A DNA stretch of 64,000 nt from Bacillota bacterium (GCA_023410875.1 JAEYPH010000036.1:1-64000), one strand, 5' to 3'; counted from the first letter of the stretch, positions 32,981-42,107 are shown. Numbers and translations are program-made. Notes: generated from the sequence alone by a model not told the origin.

Positions 32981-33675
32981 GGCTGCAAAAGTTTTTGGCC
33001 GCCGCGGGGATTGCTTCGCGGCGCAAGTGTGAGGAGATCATCGCCGAGGGTCGCGTGCTCGTCAACGGTGTCGTGGTTACGGAGATGGGTGTCAAGGTGG
33101 GCCCTGAAGACCGCGTGGAGGTGGACGGCACGCCGGTGGGCGCGCGGGAGGAGCCGGTGTATCTGGCCTTCTACAAGCCACCCAACGTGATGACCACTGC
33201 GGCGGACCCGGAAGGACGCCAGACGGTGCTGGAATTCTTTGGCGACCTGCCCCAGCGGGTGTTCCCGGTAGGTCGGTTGGATTATGAAACCGAAGGGCTG
33301 CTGCTGATGACCAACGACGGCCCCTGGGCCAACCGCATCACGCACCCCAGCTTCAATCTGGACAAGGAATACCTGGTGAAGGTGAAAGGCCAGTTGGAGG
33401 ACGCCCAGGTGCGGGCGCTGGAAAGCGGCGTGATGCTGGAGGGTAAGCGCACCTGGCCGGCCCGCGTGCACACAGTGCGCCGAGGCGGCATGGTCACACA
33501 ACTAAACGTCGTGATCCATGAAGGGCGCAACCGCCAGGTGCGCCGCATGCTGGAGGCCGTGGGCCACGAGGTCGTCTATCTCAAGCGCGTAAGAGTGGGC
33601 AGCGTGCTACTGGGCGAACTCAAGCCCGGCCAGTGGCGGACTTTGACCGCGGATGAAGTGGATAGCTTTCGATGA
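32956..33675 (+). CDS. rluB: Ribosomal large-subunit pseudouridine synthase (RluB/RsuA family)
   Basis: A 239-residue protein starting MEGEGQSVRLQKFLAAAGIA; the RBS is GGTGGAGGGG. An N-terminal S4 RNA-binding domain (RKCEEIIAEGRVLVNGVVVT) is followed by the synthase domain with GRLDYETEGLLLMTNDG (catalytic Asp in the RLD motif), HPSFNLDKEYLVKVKGQLED and HEGRNRQVRRMLEAVGHEVV. It makes pseudouridine in rRNA; RluB and RsuA cannot be separated by eye, but the context beside a DacB-like gene fits rluB of Bacillus-type order. Confidence 0.93.
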   Translation: MEGEGQSVRLQKFLAAAGIASRRKCEEIIAEGRVLVNGVVVTEMGVKVGPEDRVEVDGTPVGAREEPVYLAFYKPPNVMTTAADPEGRQTVLEFFGDLPQRVFPVGRLDYETEGLLLMTNDGPWANRITHPSFNLDKEYLVKVKGQLEDAQVRALESGVMLEGKRTWPARVHTVRRGGMVTQLNVVIHEGRNRQVRRMLEAVGHEVVYLKRVRVGSVLLGELKPGQWRTLTADEVDSFR

Positions 33676-33740
33676 TGTATTTGTGGATATCGTGCTAGAA
33701 AAATATCTGTTATACTTAAAACAAATGGATCCGAAGGTTT

Positions 33741-33771
33741 CCAAAGGGCGACCGGAAAGCCCTTTGGTCGC
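33741..33771. other. Competing stem-loops in the rluB / lipoprotein gap
   Basis: CCAAAGGG (33741-33748) can pair with CCCTTTGG (33760-33767), and GCGACC (33748-33753) with GGTCGC (33766-33771); the two stems share bases and exclude each other. They may form a weak rluB terminator. The remaining AT-rich gap up to 33939 holds only a promoter. Confidence 0.35.
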
Positions 33772-33851
33772 GCCCAGTGGCGCGAAATCTTTGTTCTTTG
33801 TTCCATTAGCACGATAGCCCATCTTTTCGATTGCAACCAAATAAATAACAC

Positions 33852-33880
33852 TTATCACATGCGCGAATATCCGCTATAAT
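33852..33880 (+). promoter_or_regulatory. Promoter of lipoprotein gene
   Basis: TTATCA (33852-33857), 17-nt spacer, TATAAT (33875-33880), 60 nt before the ATG at 33940. Confidence 0.65.
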
Positions 33881-33939
33881 GAAGATGTCAGGCGGCGGCA
33901 TGTCAATGCCGATTATGTTTCGCTTGCCGAGGAGTACAT

Positions 33940-34551
33940 ATGAAGAAACTTCTTGCGTTGACTGTCGTGCTTTCGCTGTGCGTTTTTGCGCTGGTCGGTT
34001 GCGTCGGCATGGATTTCACCGGCACAGGGCAACAGCCCCAGCCCACGGAGAGCGCGGCCGCCTATGCAGACGAGAGCGCCTTTGCCCAGGCCGTGGCCGA
34101 TCAGAAGAAGGCTGCCGACGGTGCCGACGAACACAACCTGAAGGGCGTCGAACATTACTATGGTTTCAAAGTGCTGCCCGACAATGCCAAGGCCGCCGGC
34201 GTCAAGGCGCTGAGCTTCGCCGTGCGCGTGCAGTACGCCTTCGGCGAGACCCACGAGCGGGACTTTGAAAACCAGATGGAGCTCGTGTGGTATCGCAACA
34301 CCAACGGCACCGAATTCATGAGCAAGGTGTCTGAAGACACCACCGCCAAGCAGATCAGCGGCGACGGTACGACCTATGTGCGGACTGTTGCCAAGGCCCT
34401 CGTGGCGGAAAACAGCCAGGAAACCTTTGACTACTGCCAGATCGTCTACTGGTCTCAGGATGATCAGGCTTTCATGGCCGCACTGCCCATGAGCTTCACC
34501 GAGGACGACATCCGAACCTATTGCGTGGCCGAGAAGAAGCCCCTGACCTGA
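33940..34551 (+). CDS. Hypothetical lipoprotein
   Basis: A 203-residue product with signal MKKLLALTVVLSLCVFALVG and the lipobox Cys21. The mature domain (GVEHYYGFKVLPDNAKAAGV, then NQMELVWYRNTNGTEFMSKV, then ADQISGDGTTYVRTV-like segments) looks like a small alpha/beta extracytoplasmic domain with no recognised family. Clean RBS (AGGAGTACAT). It has its own promoter and terminator, so it is monocistronic. Function unknown. Confidence 0.75.
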   Translation: MKKLLALTVVLSLCVFALVGCVGMDFTGTGQQPQPTESAAAYADESAFAQAVADQKKAADGADEHNLKGVEHYYGFKVLPDNAKAAGVKALSFAVRVQYAFGETHERDFENQMELVWYRNTNGTEFMSKVSEDTTAKQISGDGTTYVRTVAKALVAENSQETFDYCQIVYWSQDDQAFMAALPMSFTEDDIRTYCVAEKKPLT

Positions 34552-34571
34552 CAAAGGATCAGCGCTTCAAG

Positions 34572-34599
34572 GCCGCCTCGTTTGTGCGGGGCGGCTTTC
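34572..34599 (+). terminator. Terminator after lipoprotein gene
   Basis: GCCGCCTCG (34572-34580) pairs with CGGGGCGGC (34587-34595) with one G-T pair, followed by TTTCT. Confidence 0.65.
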
Positions 34600-34655
34600 T
34601 ATGTGAGTATTGCCGTTTTGTTTGCAATGCTATGGCAGGAAGCACTGTTTTGCAT

Positions 34656-34684
34656 TTGCTACGGCAAGTGAAAATTGCTATAAT
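34656..34684 (+). promoter_or_regulatory. Promoter of the glycosyltransferase/fkp unit
   Basis: TTGCTA (34656-34661), 17-nt spacer and TATAAT (34679-34684) with an upstream TGC giving an extended -10. It precedes the ATG at 34726 by about 40 nt. Confidence 0.7.
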
Positions 34685-34725
34685 CCTGTTGTACTGGGCT
34701 ATCCAGCCAGTGTGGAAGGAAACCG

Positions 34726-35967
34726 ATGAAGCCATTGAGGGTGCTGCTGCTTACCGTATACTACGAGCCGGAGATCACGGCTGTGGCGACCTACGTGTCG
34801 CAGGTCGTGAAGGACCTGGCTCGGCAGGGGTGCGAGGTGCAGGTGGTTGCCCCGATGCCCACGCGGGATGTGGACAAGCAGACGAGGCTGGCTTACCGCA
34901 AACGGCCGCTGGAAGTGCAGGAGGAGGGCCGGTTGCGCATCCGCCGCGTGTACGTTCCCTTTCGTGAGCCGCGTAAGATGATGGCCAGGGCGCTGCGCTA
35001 TGCGCTGGTCATGCTGGTGCTCTTCGGCCAGGCGCTGTTCCGGCCTGCCGACGTGGTGCTTCTGTTCAGCGCGCCTCCGCTTTTTGGCCTACTGGGCGCG
35101 GCGCTGAGGGTGTTCCGCCGCACGCCAGTCGTCTATTATTTGCAGGATATCTTCCCAGACTCCATGATCAACAGCGGCGTATCCACCAGCCGGTGGCCTG
35201 TGGTGCTGGGCAAGTGGATGGAGCGGGTGACCTATCGCGCCGCCAATCGCATCATCGTTATTTGCCGGGATTTCCGCGACAACCTGCTTCGTAAGGGTGT
35301 AAACGCGGAAAAAATGGATCTGATCTACAACTGGGTCGATGAGAACGCCGTGCAGCCCGTGCCCCGCGCGCAGAACTGCCTTGTGGAGCGCTTGGGATTG
35401 GACCCGGACGCTTTTTATGTGACCTACAGCGGCAATGTGGGCCACACACAGAACTTGGAGATGATGGTGGACGCTGCCGTGGCACTTAAGGACCGGCGCG
35501 AAATCCGCTTTCTGATTATAGGCAATGGCGCCTACGAGGCGGCCATCAAGGCTTATGCTGCAGGCAAATGCGCGGACAATGTGGACTTTGTGCCCTTTCA
35601 GGATGTCAAAGACATTTCCCATGTGTTAAGCATTGGGGATGTGGGCGTGATTCTCTCCAAAAGGAACATCGGACGCAACTCCTTCCCCAGCAAAACATGG
35701 AGCATCATGGCCGCAGAACGCCCGCTCATCGCGTCTTTCGACATGGACAGCGAACTGCGCGACATCATCGCCCAGGCCGACTGCGGGTTCTATGTGCCTC
35801 CGGATGACTGTGATGCCTTTGTGAAGGCCATCCTGAGGCTGTATGGTGACCGGCAGCTCTGCCAGCGCCTGGGGTGCAATGGCAGGCGGTTCATCGAGCA
35901 GAATTTAACCAGAGCGTATGGCACCACCAAGGTGCACAACGTGATGCATAAGGCCGCCGGGCGCTGA
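34726..35967 (+). CDS. Glycosyltransferase family 4 (WbuB-like)
   Basis: A 413-residue GT-B enzyme. The N-terminus LLLTVYYEPEITAVATYVSQ is followed by a hydrophobic membrane-associating stretch (YALVMLVLFGQALFRPADVV) and PVVYYLQDIFPDSMINSGV, characteristic of WbuB/colanic-acid-type transferases that add a fucosamine-like or other sugar to a lipid carrier. The donor-binding region is VTYSGNVGHTQNLEMMVDAA, then IIGNGAYEAAIKAY and SFPSKTWSIMAAERPLIASF (the E-x7-E-like site). Eighteen bases separate it from the Fkp-type gene, suggesting that GDP-fucose from the neighbour, or another activated sugar, is used; this is inference. Confidence 0.85.
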   Translation: MKPLRVLLLTVYYEPEITAVATYVSQVVKDLARQGCEVQVVAPMPTRDVDKQTRLAYRKRPLEVQEEGRLRIRRVYVPFREPRKMMARALRYALVMLVLFGQALFRPADVVLLFSAPPLFGLLGAALRVFRRTPVVYYLQDIFPDSMINSGVSTSRWPVVLGKWMERVTYRAANRIIVICRDFRDNLLRKGVNAEKMDLIYNWVDENAVQPVPRAQNCLVERLGLDPDAFYVTYSGNVGHTQNLEMMVDAAVALKDRREIRFLIIGNGAYEAAIKAYAAGKCADNVDFVPFQDVKDISHVLSIGDVGVILSKRNIGRNSFPSKTWSIMAAERPLIASFDMDSELRDIIAQADCGFYVPPDDCDAFVKAILRLYGDRQLCQRLGCNGRRFIEQNLTRAYGTTKVHNVMHKAAGR

Positions 35968-35985
35968 CGCCCCGCGGGAATTGGA

Positions 35986-38900
35986 GTGAGTGAAATAGCC
36001 ATCAACCGCAGCGCGATGAACGATCTGTTTCTCGCGCAAAGCTATCTGGACAGCTGGAACGAATACCAATATGTGTTGACCCATAACAAGGCGCCGCGCT
36101 GGGATTGGTTTGTCATCACCGCTTCCAATGAGGAGCAGGCCAGCGCCTATCGCCTGCAGATCGAGCGCCGCCAGGCGCTGGGGCTGCTGGCCCATGGCAC
36201 GCGCTTTGCCGTGATCGCTGACCCCGAGGGCAAGCGCGTGGGCAGCGGCGGGGCCACGCTCAACGTGCTGCGCCACATCGCCCGGGAGACCGGCCGAACC
36301 GATTTTACCGGCCTGCGCATCGCCCTGCTGCACAGCGGCGGCGACAGCAAGCGCATTCCCCAGTATTCCGCGCTGGGCAAGCTGTTCTCCTATGTGCCGC
36401 GGCAGCTGCCGGATGGCCGCGTCAGCACGCTGTTCGATGAGTTTATCCTTTCACTGTCAGGGCTGCCCGGTCGCATGAGCGACGGCCTGCTGGTGCTGAG
36501 CGGCGACGTGCTGCTGCTGTTCAACGCCCTGCAGATCGATCTGCAGCTGGAGGGCGCAGCCTGCATCTCTATGAAGGCGCTGGTGCAGACCGGCGTGAAC
36601 CACGGCGTGTTCTTGAGCGACAGCCAGGGCAGGGTGGAGCGTTTCCTGCACAAGCTGCCCGAGGCGCAGCTTCGCGCGCTGGGGGCCGTGAATGAGCGAG
36701 GCTGCGTGGACATCGATACCGGCGCCATATGGCTTTCCGGCCAGGTGACCACGGCGCTGTACTCGGTGGTGTTGCGCGATGGTCAGCCCGAAGAGGAGTT
36801 GTTTGATCGCTACGTCAACAGCCGCGAGCGTCTGAGTTTTTATGGGGATTTCCTTTTCCCGCTGGCGCATGCGTCCACGCTGGAAGATTATCAGGACCAG
36901 GCGGCGGAGGGCGAGGCCGGGCCGGCGCTGGAAGCTTGCCGTTTGGCGCTTTGGCAGGCGCTGCACGGCTACCCGTTGCACATCATTCGCATGGCTCCGG
37001 CGGAGTTCATTCACTTTGGCACCACGGCGGAATTGCGCACGCTGATGCTCTCGGCCGGCAGCCGCTATAGCCATCTGGATTGGAACAGCCACGTTTTGGC
37101 CGTGGGCCAGGGCGCGGATCTGGCCATGGTCAACAGCATCGTGCGAGAAGGCGCACAGGCGCAAGCCGGTTGCTATCTGGAGGATACCGAACTGCTGCCC
37201 GGCGCAAGGCTGGGCAGCGGCTGCGTGCTCAGCCATGTAACCTTTGGCGCGGAACTGCCCGCAGGCAGCCTGCTGCACATGCTGCCCCAGGCCGGCGGGG
37301 GCTTTGCCGCTCGTCTGTGTGCAGTGGGAGACAACCCCAAGCTGGGTCTGCGCGACGGCGGCACGCTGCTTGGGTGCTCGCTGGAGGACTTCCTGCGCGT
37401 CAATGCGATACGGGAGACCGACGTCTGGCCCGGCGGGGACCGTTCGCTGTGGACGGCGCGGCTGTATCCCCTGGCCGCCACGGCCGACGAGGCGGTTCAG
37501 GCTTCGCTGGCTTTGCTGCGCATGGCCCGCGGCGAGGCCCCGGCGCAGGCCGTGGCTGCCTGGCTGGCAGCGCCGCGCATCAGCCTTATGGACAGCTTCG
37601 AACGCGCCGACGTAGGGGCTATCCTGCGCCAGAGCGCCGCATTGGAGGATCGCATCCGTTCCTCACTCTTTATCACGCGGTTGGCCGAGGGGTGCAAGGC
37701 TTCGGAGGCAGCCCAGGCGCTGGGCGACCGCCAGGCGCTGGTCCGGCGCGCCGCCGTTGCGCTCTCGCAAGCCCAGTGCCTGCCGCCTGAGACCCGCAGC
37801 CGTGTGTATCGCACGCTGGCCTCCTTGAGTGACGAACGCTCCTTGGCCCTGGAGGAAACATCGGAGGCGTTGGAGGATGCCTGCTACCGCCTCATCAACG
37901 AACGCATACAGGAGGTCACCTTCTCGCAGCTTTCCAGCCAGCCGCCCAGGCCGCTGGCCGGGCCGGTGTCCGTCAGCCTGCCGGTGCGGGTGAACTGGGG
38001 CGGCGGGTGGTCCGACACGCCACCCTACTGCCTGGAGCGCGGTGGCACCGTGTTCAACGCCGCCATCACCCTCAAGGGGCAGCGCCCGGTCAAGGTGGCG
38101 GTGGAGCCCTTGGCGCAGCCGCTGGTCGTGCTGCGCAGCGTGGATTTGGGCGTCAGCCGAGTGGCATCCTCCTTCGCCGAGCTGCGGCCCGATGCCGACC
38201 CCAACGACCCTTTCGGCCTGGCCAAGGCGGCGCTGGCCGTGCAGGGATTGCTCCCGGACCCCTCTCGGGAGCCCACCTTTGACCAGTGGTTGCAGGGTCT
38301 GGGCGGTGGCTTTTGCATCAGCTCCGAGGTGGACGTGCCCAAGGGCAGCGGTCTGGGCACCAGCAGCATATTGGCCGGCGCGCTGGTGCAGGCGCTCAGC
38401 CGCGCCTTCGGCCAGCCGCTCACGCTGGATGCTCTCTTTGGCCGCGTGCTGTGCATCGAGCAGATGCTTTCCACCGGCGGAGGCTGGCAGGATCAGGTGG
38501 GCGGAATTGTGCCCGGCATCAAGCTGATCCGCTCGGCCCCCGGTGCGCAGCAGCGCCTGCAGGTGCGGTGTGTTGATCTTTCCCAGCCCACACTGCAGGA
38601 GCTTACCGAGCGCTTCGTGCTCGTGTACACCGGCCAGCGCCGCCTGGCGCGCAACCTGCTGCGGGATATCATGGGCAATTATCTGCTCAACGACCCGCAA
38701 ACGGTGCAGATTCTCAACGATATCCAGCAGTTGGCGGTGCTGATGTGCTTCGATCTGGAGCGCGGTGATGTGGACGGCTTTGCCCGCCTGCTGGACCGCC
38801 ATTGGGAGCTCAGCCGCAAGCTGGACCCCGGCTCCACCAATACGTGCATCGATCAGATCGTCGCCGAATGCCGACCCTACATCGACGGTGTGATGATCGC

Positions 38901-39036
38901 CGGCGCCGGCGGCGGCGGCTTTTTGCAGATGGTGCTCAAGCGAGGCGTGACCGCCGCGCAGCTGAGCGACTGCCTGGCCGACGTGTTTCAGGACAACGGC
39001 ATCGCCGTGTGGGAGAGCGCGTTTTCTTTTGAATAA
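35986..39036 (+). CDS. fkp: Bifunctional L-fucokinase / GDP-L-fucose pyrophosphorylase (Fkp-like)
   Basis: A 1016-residue protein starting at GTG 35986 (MSEIAINRSAMNDLFLAQSY), with an ATG at 36016 as alternative. The N-terminal half is the L-fucokinase-type nucleotidyltransferase: FAVIADPEGKRVGSGGATLN and SGGDSKRIPQYSALGKLFSY (phosphate and GTP contacts). The C-terminal GHMP kinase has NWGGGWSDTPPYCLERGGTV (about 665-685), VPKGSGLGTSSILAGALVQA (about 785) and IAGAGGGGFLQMVL. In Bacteroides, Fkp converts free L-fucose to fucose-1-P and then GDP-fucose for surface glycans. A fusion of this architecture fits a salvage route to fucosylated surface polymers. Confidence 0.88.
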   Translation: MSEIAINRSAMNDLFLAQSYLDSWNEYQYVLTHNKAPRWDWFVITASNEEQASAYRLQIERRQALGLLAHGTRFAVIADPEGKRVGSGGATLNVLRHIARETGRTDFTGLRIALLHSGGDSKRIPQYSALGKLFSYVPRQLPDGRVSTLFDEFILSLSGLPGRMSDGLLVLSGDVLLLFNALQIDLQLEGAACISMKALVQTGVNHGVFLSDSQGRVERFLHKLPEAQLRALGAVNERGCVDIDTGAIWLSGQVTTALYSVVLRDGQPEEELFDRYVNSRERLSFYGDFLFPLAHASTLEDYQDQAAEGEAGPALEACRLALWQALHGYPLHIIRMAPAEFIHFGTTAELRTLMLSAGSRYSHLDWNSHVLAVGQGADLAMVNSIVREGAQAQAGCYLEDTELLPGARLGSGCVLSHVTFGAELPAGSLLHMLPQAGGGFAARLCAVGDNPKLGLRDGGTLLGCSLEDFLRVNAIRETDVWPGGDRSLWTARLYPLAATADEAVQASLALLRMARGEAPAQAVAAWLAAPRISLMDSFERADVGAILRQSAALEDRIRSSLFITRLAEGCKASEAAQALGDRQALVRRAAVALSQAQCLPPETRSRVYRTLASLSDERSLALEETSEALEDACYRLINERIQEVTFSQLSSQPPRPLAGPVSVSLPVRVNWGGGWSDTPPYCLERGGTVFNAAITLKGQRPVKVAVEPLAQPLVVLRSVDLGVSRVASSFAELRPDADPNDPFGLAKAALAVQGLLPDPSREPTFDQWLQGLGGGFCISSEVDVPKGSGLGTSSILAGALVQALSRAFGQPLTLDALFGRVLCIEQMLSTGGGWQDQVGGIVPGIKLIRSAPGAQQRLQVRCVDLSQPTLQELTERFVLVYTGQRRLARNLLRDIMGNYLLNDPQTVQILNDIQQLAVLMCFDLERGDVDGFARLLDRHWELSRKLDPGSTNTCIDQIVAECRPYIDGVMIAGAGGGGFLQMVLKRGVTAAQLSDCLADVFQDNGIAVWESAFSFE

Positions 39037-39122
39037 GTACCGCTGTTGCCGAAAGCAAAGCCGTTTTCAGATTGTTCACAAAATGGAAACCCCTTCGTAA
39101 CAACATTCGCCGGGTTTCGCGC

Positions 39123-39264
39123 TATACTGTAGGCATAGACAGACGAACAGGCCCCGTTGGGGCCGTGCATAGATGTCAGCCGCAATGGGCGAAAGACGGC
39201 GGGGACGCCCTCTGCGGCAAGCAAACAAACCGCCGTTTGGGATCGCGTAAAGCGGTCCTTTTTT
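39123..39264 (+). ncRNA. Candidate structured small RNA with pseudoknot and terminator
   Basis: A -10-like TATACT (39123-39128) is followed by a hairpin (39150-39164), then a two-part stem: GCCGCA/TGCGGC (39179-39184 with 39213-39218) and GGGCG/CGCCC (39187-39191 with 39206-39210). The loop (39194-39202) can pair with 39230-39238, nine base pairs including one G-U, forming a pseudoknot. A terminator stem (39240-39258) and TTTTTT follow. No plus-strand gene lies downstream; the next gene converges. No known riboswitch class was matched. The -35 region is poor, so it might instead be the processed 3' end of the fkp mRNA. Confidence 0.45.
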
Positions 39265-39335
39265 GTTTTCAGAAGTGGCATGAGAAAAAAGATCAGCCCG
39301 GCACAAGTCCGGGCTGACCAGGTTACCTTAGTGGA

Positions 39336-42107
39336 TCAATAGTGCTTGTATGCGACGACGCTTGAGAATGGCCCGTAATACTTAGTGGTACCGACTATGC
39401 GGTAGGCGCGCACCTTGTAGTAATAGGTCTTTCCCTTTGTGAGTTTGCCGCTGACAAAAGACAACGCCGTAGTCTCTGTGCTCTTGTAATACGTACCGGT
39501 TGCGGAGGTTGCACGGTAGACCTCATACTTCATCGCGCCGGTGACAGCGGCCCAGGTCAGCTTGACGCTGGTAGAAGAGGCTTTGGCCGCCTTTAAGCCG
39601 GTCGGTCTGGCGGGCAAAGGCGTGGCCTTGACTGCGACGCTATAACCGCCGTAATACTTGATACCGTTGACCTGACGATAGGCACGCACCTTGTAGTAAT
39701 AAGCCTTGCCGGTGGTCAGGCCGGAGCCGGTGTAGCTGGCAGACGACACATCGGTTAGCTTGGTGTACTTGCCTGTGCTGGTGGAGGCGCGATAGATCTC
39801 ATACTTCGTCGCGCCGGCGACTGCAGCCCAGGTTAGCTTGACGCTGTTGTAGGTCGTGGAGGCCACCTTGACCGTGGGCGTGGCCGGCACGGCCTTGGCG
39901 GGCACCACTGCGCTGTAGCCGCCATACGTGACCGTACTGCCAGCGATGAACTTCGCGCGCACCTTGTAATAGTACGTCTTACCGGTGACCAAGCCGGTGC
40001 CGGTGTAGCTGGGAGACGACACATCAGGCAGCTTGATGTACGTGCCCGTGCTGCTGGTCGCGCGATAAACCTCATACTTCGCCGCGACGGATACCGATGT
40101 CCAGGTCAGCTTGATGCTGTTGTAGGAAGTGGAAACCGCCTTGAGGTTGACTGGCGTGGCGATCTTGGCAAATTCAGCCGTGAGCGTGCGGCTTTTCGAT
40201 GCGGTAAACTTGTATTCCGCACTCGTGGATACGGCGGCGGTCCCTTCCAGCCAGCGCACGAACCGATAACCCGCCTTGGGTACTGCCTTCACAGTGGCTT
40301 GGGCGCCAGGGGCGTAGCTGCCGCCGCCGCTGACCGATCCATAACTCGTGTTGTTGGCCTTGACAGTGATGCTGTAGGCGCTGTTCACGGCGGCATAGGC
40401 GTTCGTCAGGCCATAGCCATACACAGTGTCATAGCCAGGAGTTCCAAGATCAGTGCTGCTCTTGGTGATGGTACTGGCGATCTGGGTGGGTGTATATGTG
40501 GGGAAGCGGGCCTTGATCAGCGCAGCGATGGCGGCTATATGAGGAGCGGCGGCGCTGGTTCCATAGAAGGGATCGGAGAACCCACCCGCACCTGTGACGT
40601 TTACGCCGTCGGCGCCGCACACATCGGGCTTGTTGCGCTTGCCGGTGAGCGTCGTAACAGGGCCTTGGGAGGAGAAGGATTCAATTGTGGGAGGAGTACC
40701 GGGGTTTACAGCATCTATAGCGCCGCAGGCAATGACGCCGGGCACAGCCGCATGTCCAAAGATTGAATCCGTCTTGACGATGTTGTTGGTGTACATGGGA
40801 GCGCCGTAGACATAAACCTCCAGCTCTTTGGGGGTAGGAGCATTGTATCTTTTTACAGAAATGGCGTAATTGACGTATGAGCCACTGCTGTTCTGTACAG
40901 CAACAGCCTCCATGGGCATTTTTGTATCAGCATTGGATGTATAGCTCGCGGTGGCCGCGCCTGTGCTCATATTGAACACGTACAGGTCATAATCGCTCAA
41001 ACCGGTGGAATCAAAGGGCTCCTTCCACTGCAGAACGATCCTAGCGGATCTTCCGGGACCTAATTGGAAATAGAGATCCTCGGTCTCGCTGGTTCCGTGG
41101 CTGAAGTCATGCCAGTTATTGTACTTCGCGCTATTTGTATAGACGCCCTGATAGTGACTGGACGCGGCGTTGCCCGCGGAGCTCACAAGCAACACTTTGT
41201 TCTGCGCTGTGATTTCCTTAAAGTGGCTGGCGATCACGCCATCCTCAAAGAAGGGCTCGAGTATCCAGCCGATGTCGTCAACGACGATGGTGCAGCCGGC
41301 GGCGATCAGATCGTCCACGGCCTCATTGAAGGCGAGGACGTTGTCTCCGCAATCATGGAAATACAGCTTCGCGCCAGGCGCCATGTCGTAGACGATCTCC
41401 AACATGGCGGTGCCTTCGTCGCCCCCCTGCTCGTTGCTGAGCACAGTAACGCTACTGGGCAAATCGCCTGTGTTTTTTGCAACCTGGATGCTGTCCACAC
41501 CGTCGGAGATGACGCCGATCTTGACGCCTGCGCCGGTGGTCAGCGCGTGGGCCAGATTGGCCTTGTGAAAGCCCACGCCTTCGCTGGTGTCCTGCTTGTT
41601 GACGACCGGTGCCGTGACCTCGCTGATACTGACGACCCAGGTCTGCGCGGACAGCTCCTGCAGTTTCTCCGCGTTTACCCACAACGCCGCCAGCGTATCC
41701 TTCTGGTTGGCGATTTTGCCATAGGACGTAAGCTTGCTAAGATCCGAACTCTTGCTCACCGTGATGTAAACATAGGCCGAAACACCGTTATCGGTGCCCT
41801 TGGCAGCGGTTTTATCCATCTTGGCACTGCCGAACCCTACCAGTTGCTCCTGGTATTGCCCCAGCGTTACACCTTTGGGCAGATAAGTCTGATCGGCCAG
41901 CGGCAGCAGGCCGGAGGACAGCTTTTGCAGTGCCCCTTCAGGCTTCTTGACATCGACAAGGTTAGCGGGCTTTGCCGCATTGCCATGGAACTGCCCCAGG
42001 GACTGTGTCGGCGCGGAGTCGGGGTTCGCGCTGCCTGCGGCGGAGGCCGGCAGGCCACCGGACAACAGCAATACCACGAGGAGAAGAGTCGCTACAAGAC
42101 GTTTCAT
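39336..42107 (-). CDS. Secreted sedolisin-like serine peptidase with propeptide and FN3 repeats
   Basis: A 923-residue protein; start MKRLVATLLLVVLLLSGGLP follows GGAAGG. Signal peptide ~1-24, then a propeptide-like domain (about 60-170) and the peptidase domain (about 180-575). Catalytic candidates: Asp202 (IGVISDGVDS), Glu231 in GGDEGTAMLEIVYDMAPGA where classical subtilisins have His, Asp277/278 (IVVDDIGW, oxyanion Asp as in sedolisins) and Ser518 (YGTSAAAPHIAAIAAL). A beta-repeat like the bacterial InlB-B type (SYGSVSGGGSYAPGAQATVK) and three fibronectin type III domains (about 650-923, each with YKVRAY or YKVRAK strands) complete it. It is secreted and probably acts on or near the cell wall. 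It lies 49 nt downstream of a lipoprotein homologous to its propeptide. Confidence 0.88.
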   Translation of the reverse strand: MKRLVATLLLVVLLLSGGLPASAAGSANPDSAPTQSLGQFHGNAAKPANLVDVKKPEGALQKLSSGLLPLADQTYLPKGVTLGQYQEQLVGFGSAKMDKTAAKGTDNGVSAYVYITVSKSSDLSKLTSYGKIANQKDTLAALWVNAEKLQELSAQTWVVSISEVTAPVVNKQDTSEGVGFHKANLAHALTTGAGVKIGVISDGVDSIQVAKNTGDLPSSVTVLSNEQGGDEGTAMLEIVYDMAPGAKLYFHDCGDNVLAFNEAVDDLIAAGCTIVVDDIGWILEPFFEDGVIASHFKEITAQNKVLLVSSAGNAASSHYQGVYTNSAKYNNWHDFSHGTSETEDLYFQLGPGRSARIVLQWKEPFDSTGLSDYDLYVFNMSTGAATASYTSNADTKMPMEAVAVQNSSGSYVNYAISVKRYNAPTPKELEVYVYGAPMYTNNIVKTDSIFGHAAVPGVIACGAIDAVNPGTPPTIESFSSQGPVTTLTGKRNKPDVCGADGVNVTGAGGFSDPFYGTSAAAPHIAAIAALIKARFPTYTPTQIASTITKSSTDLGTPGYDTVYGYGLTNAYAAVNSAYSITVKANNTSYGSVSGGGSYAPGAQATVKAVPKAGYRFVRWLEGTAAVSTSAEYKFTASKSRTLTAEFAKIATPVNLKAVSTSYNSIKLTWTSVSVAAKYEVYRATSSTGTYIKLPDVSSPSYTGTGLVTGKTYYYKVRAKFIAGSTVTYGGYSAVVPAKAVPATPTVKVASTTYNSVKLTWAAVAGATKYEIYRASTSTGKYTKLTDVSSASYTGSGLTTGKAYYYKVRAYRQVNGIKYYGGYSVAVKATPLPARPTGLKAAKASSTSVKLTWAAVTGAMKYEVYRATSATGTYYKSTETTALSFVSGKLTKGKTYYYKVRAYRIVGTTKYYGPFSSVVAYKHY

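Noticed and set aside
39123..39264. Known riboswitch (c-di-GMP, guanidine-III, ZTP)
   Set aside because: Conserved core sequences of these classes are not present; kept only as an unassigned structured RNA.
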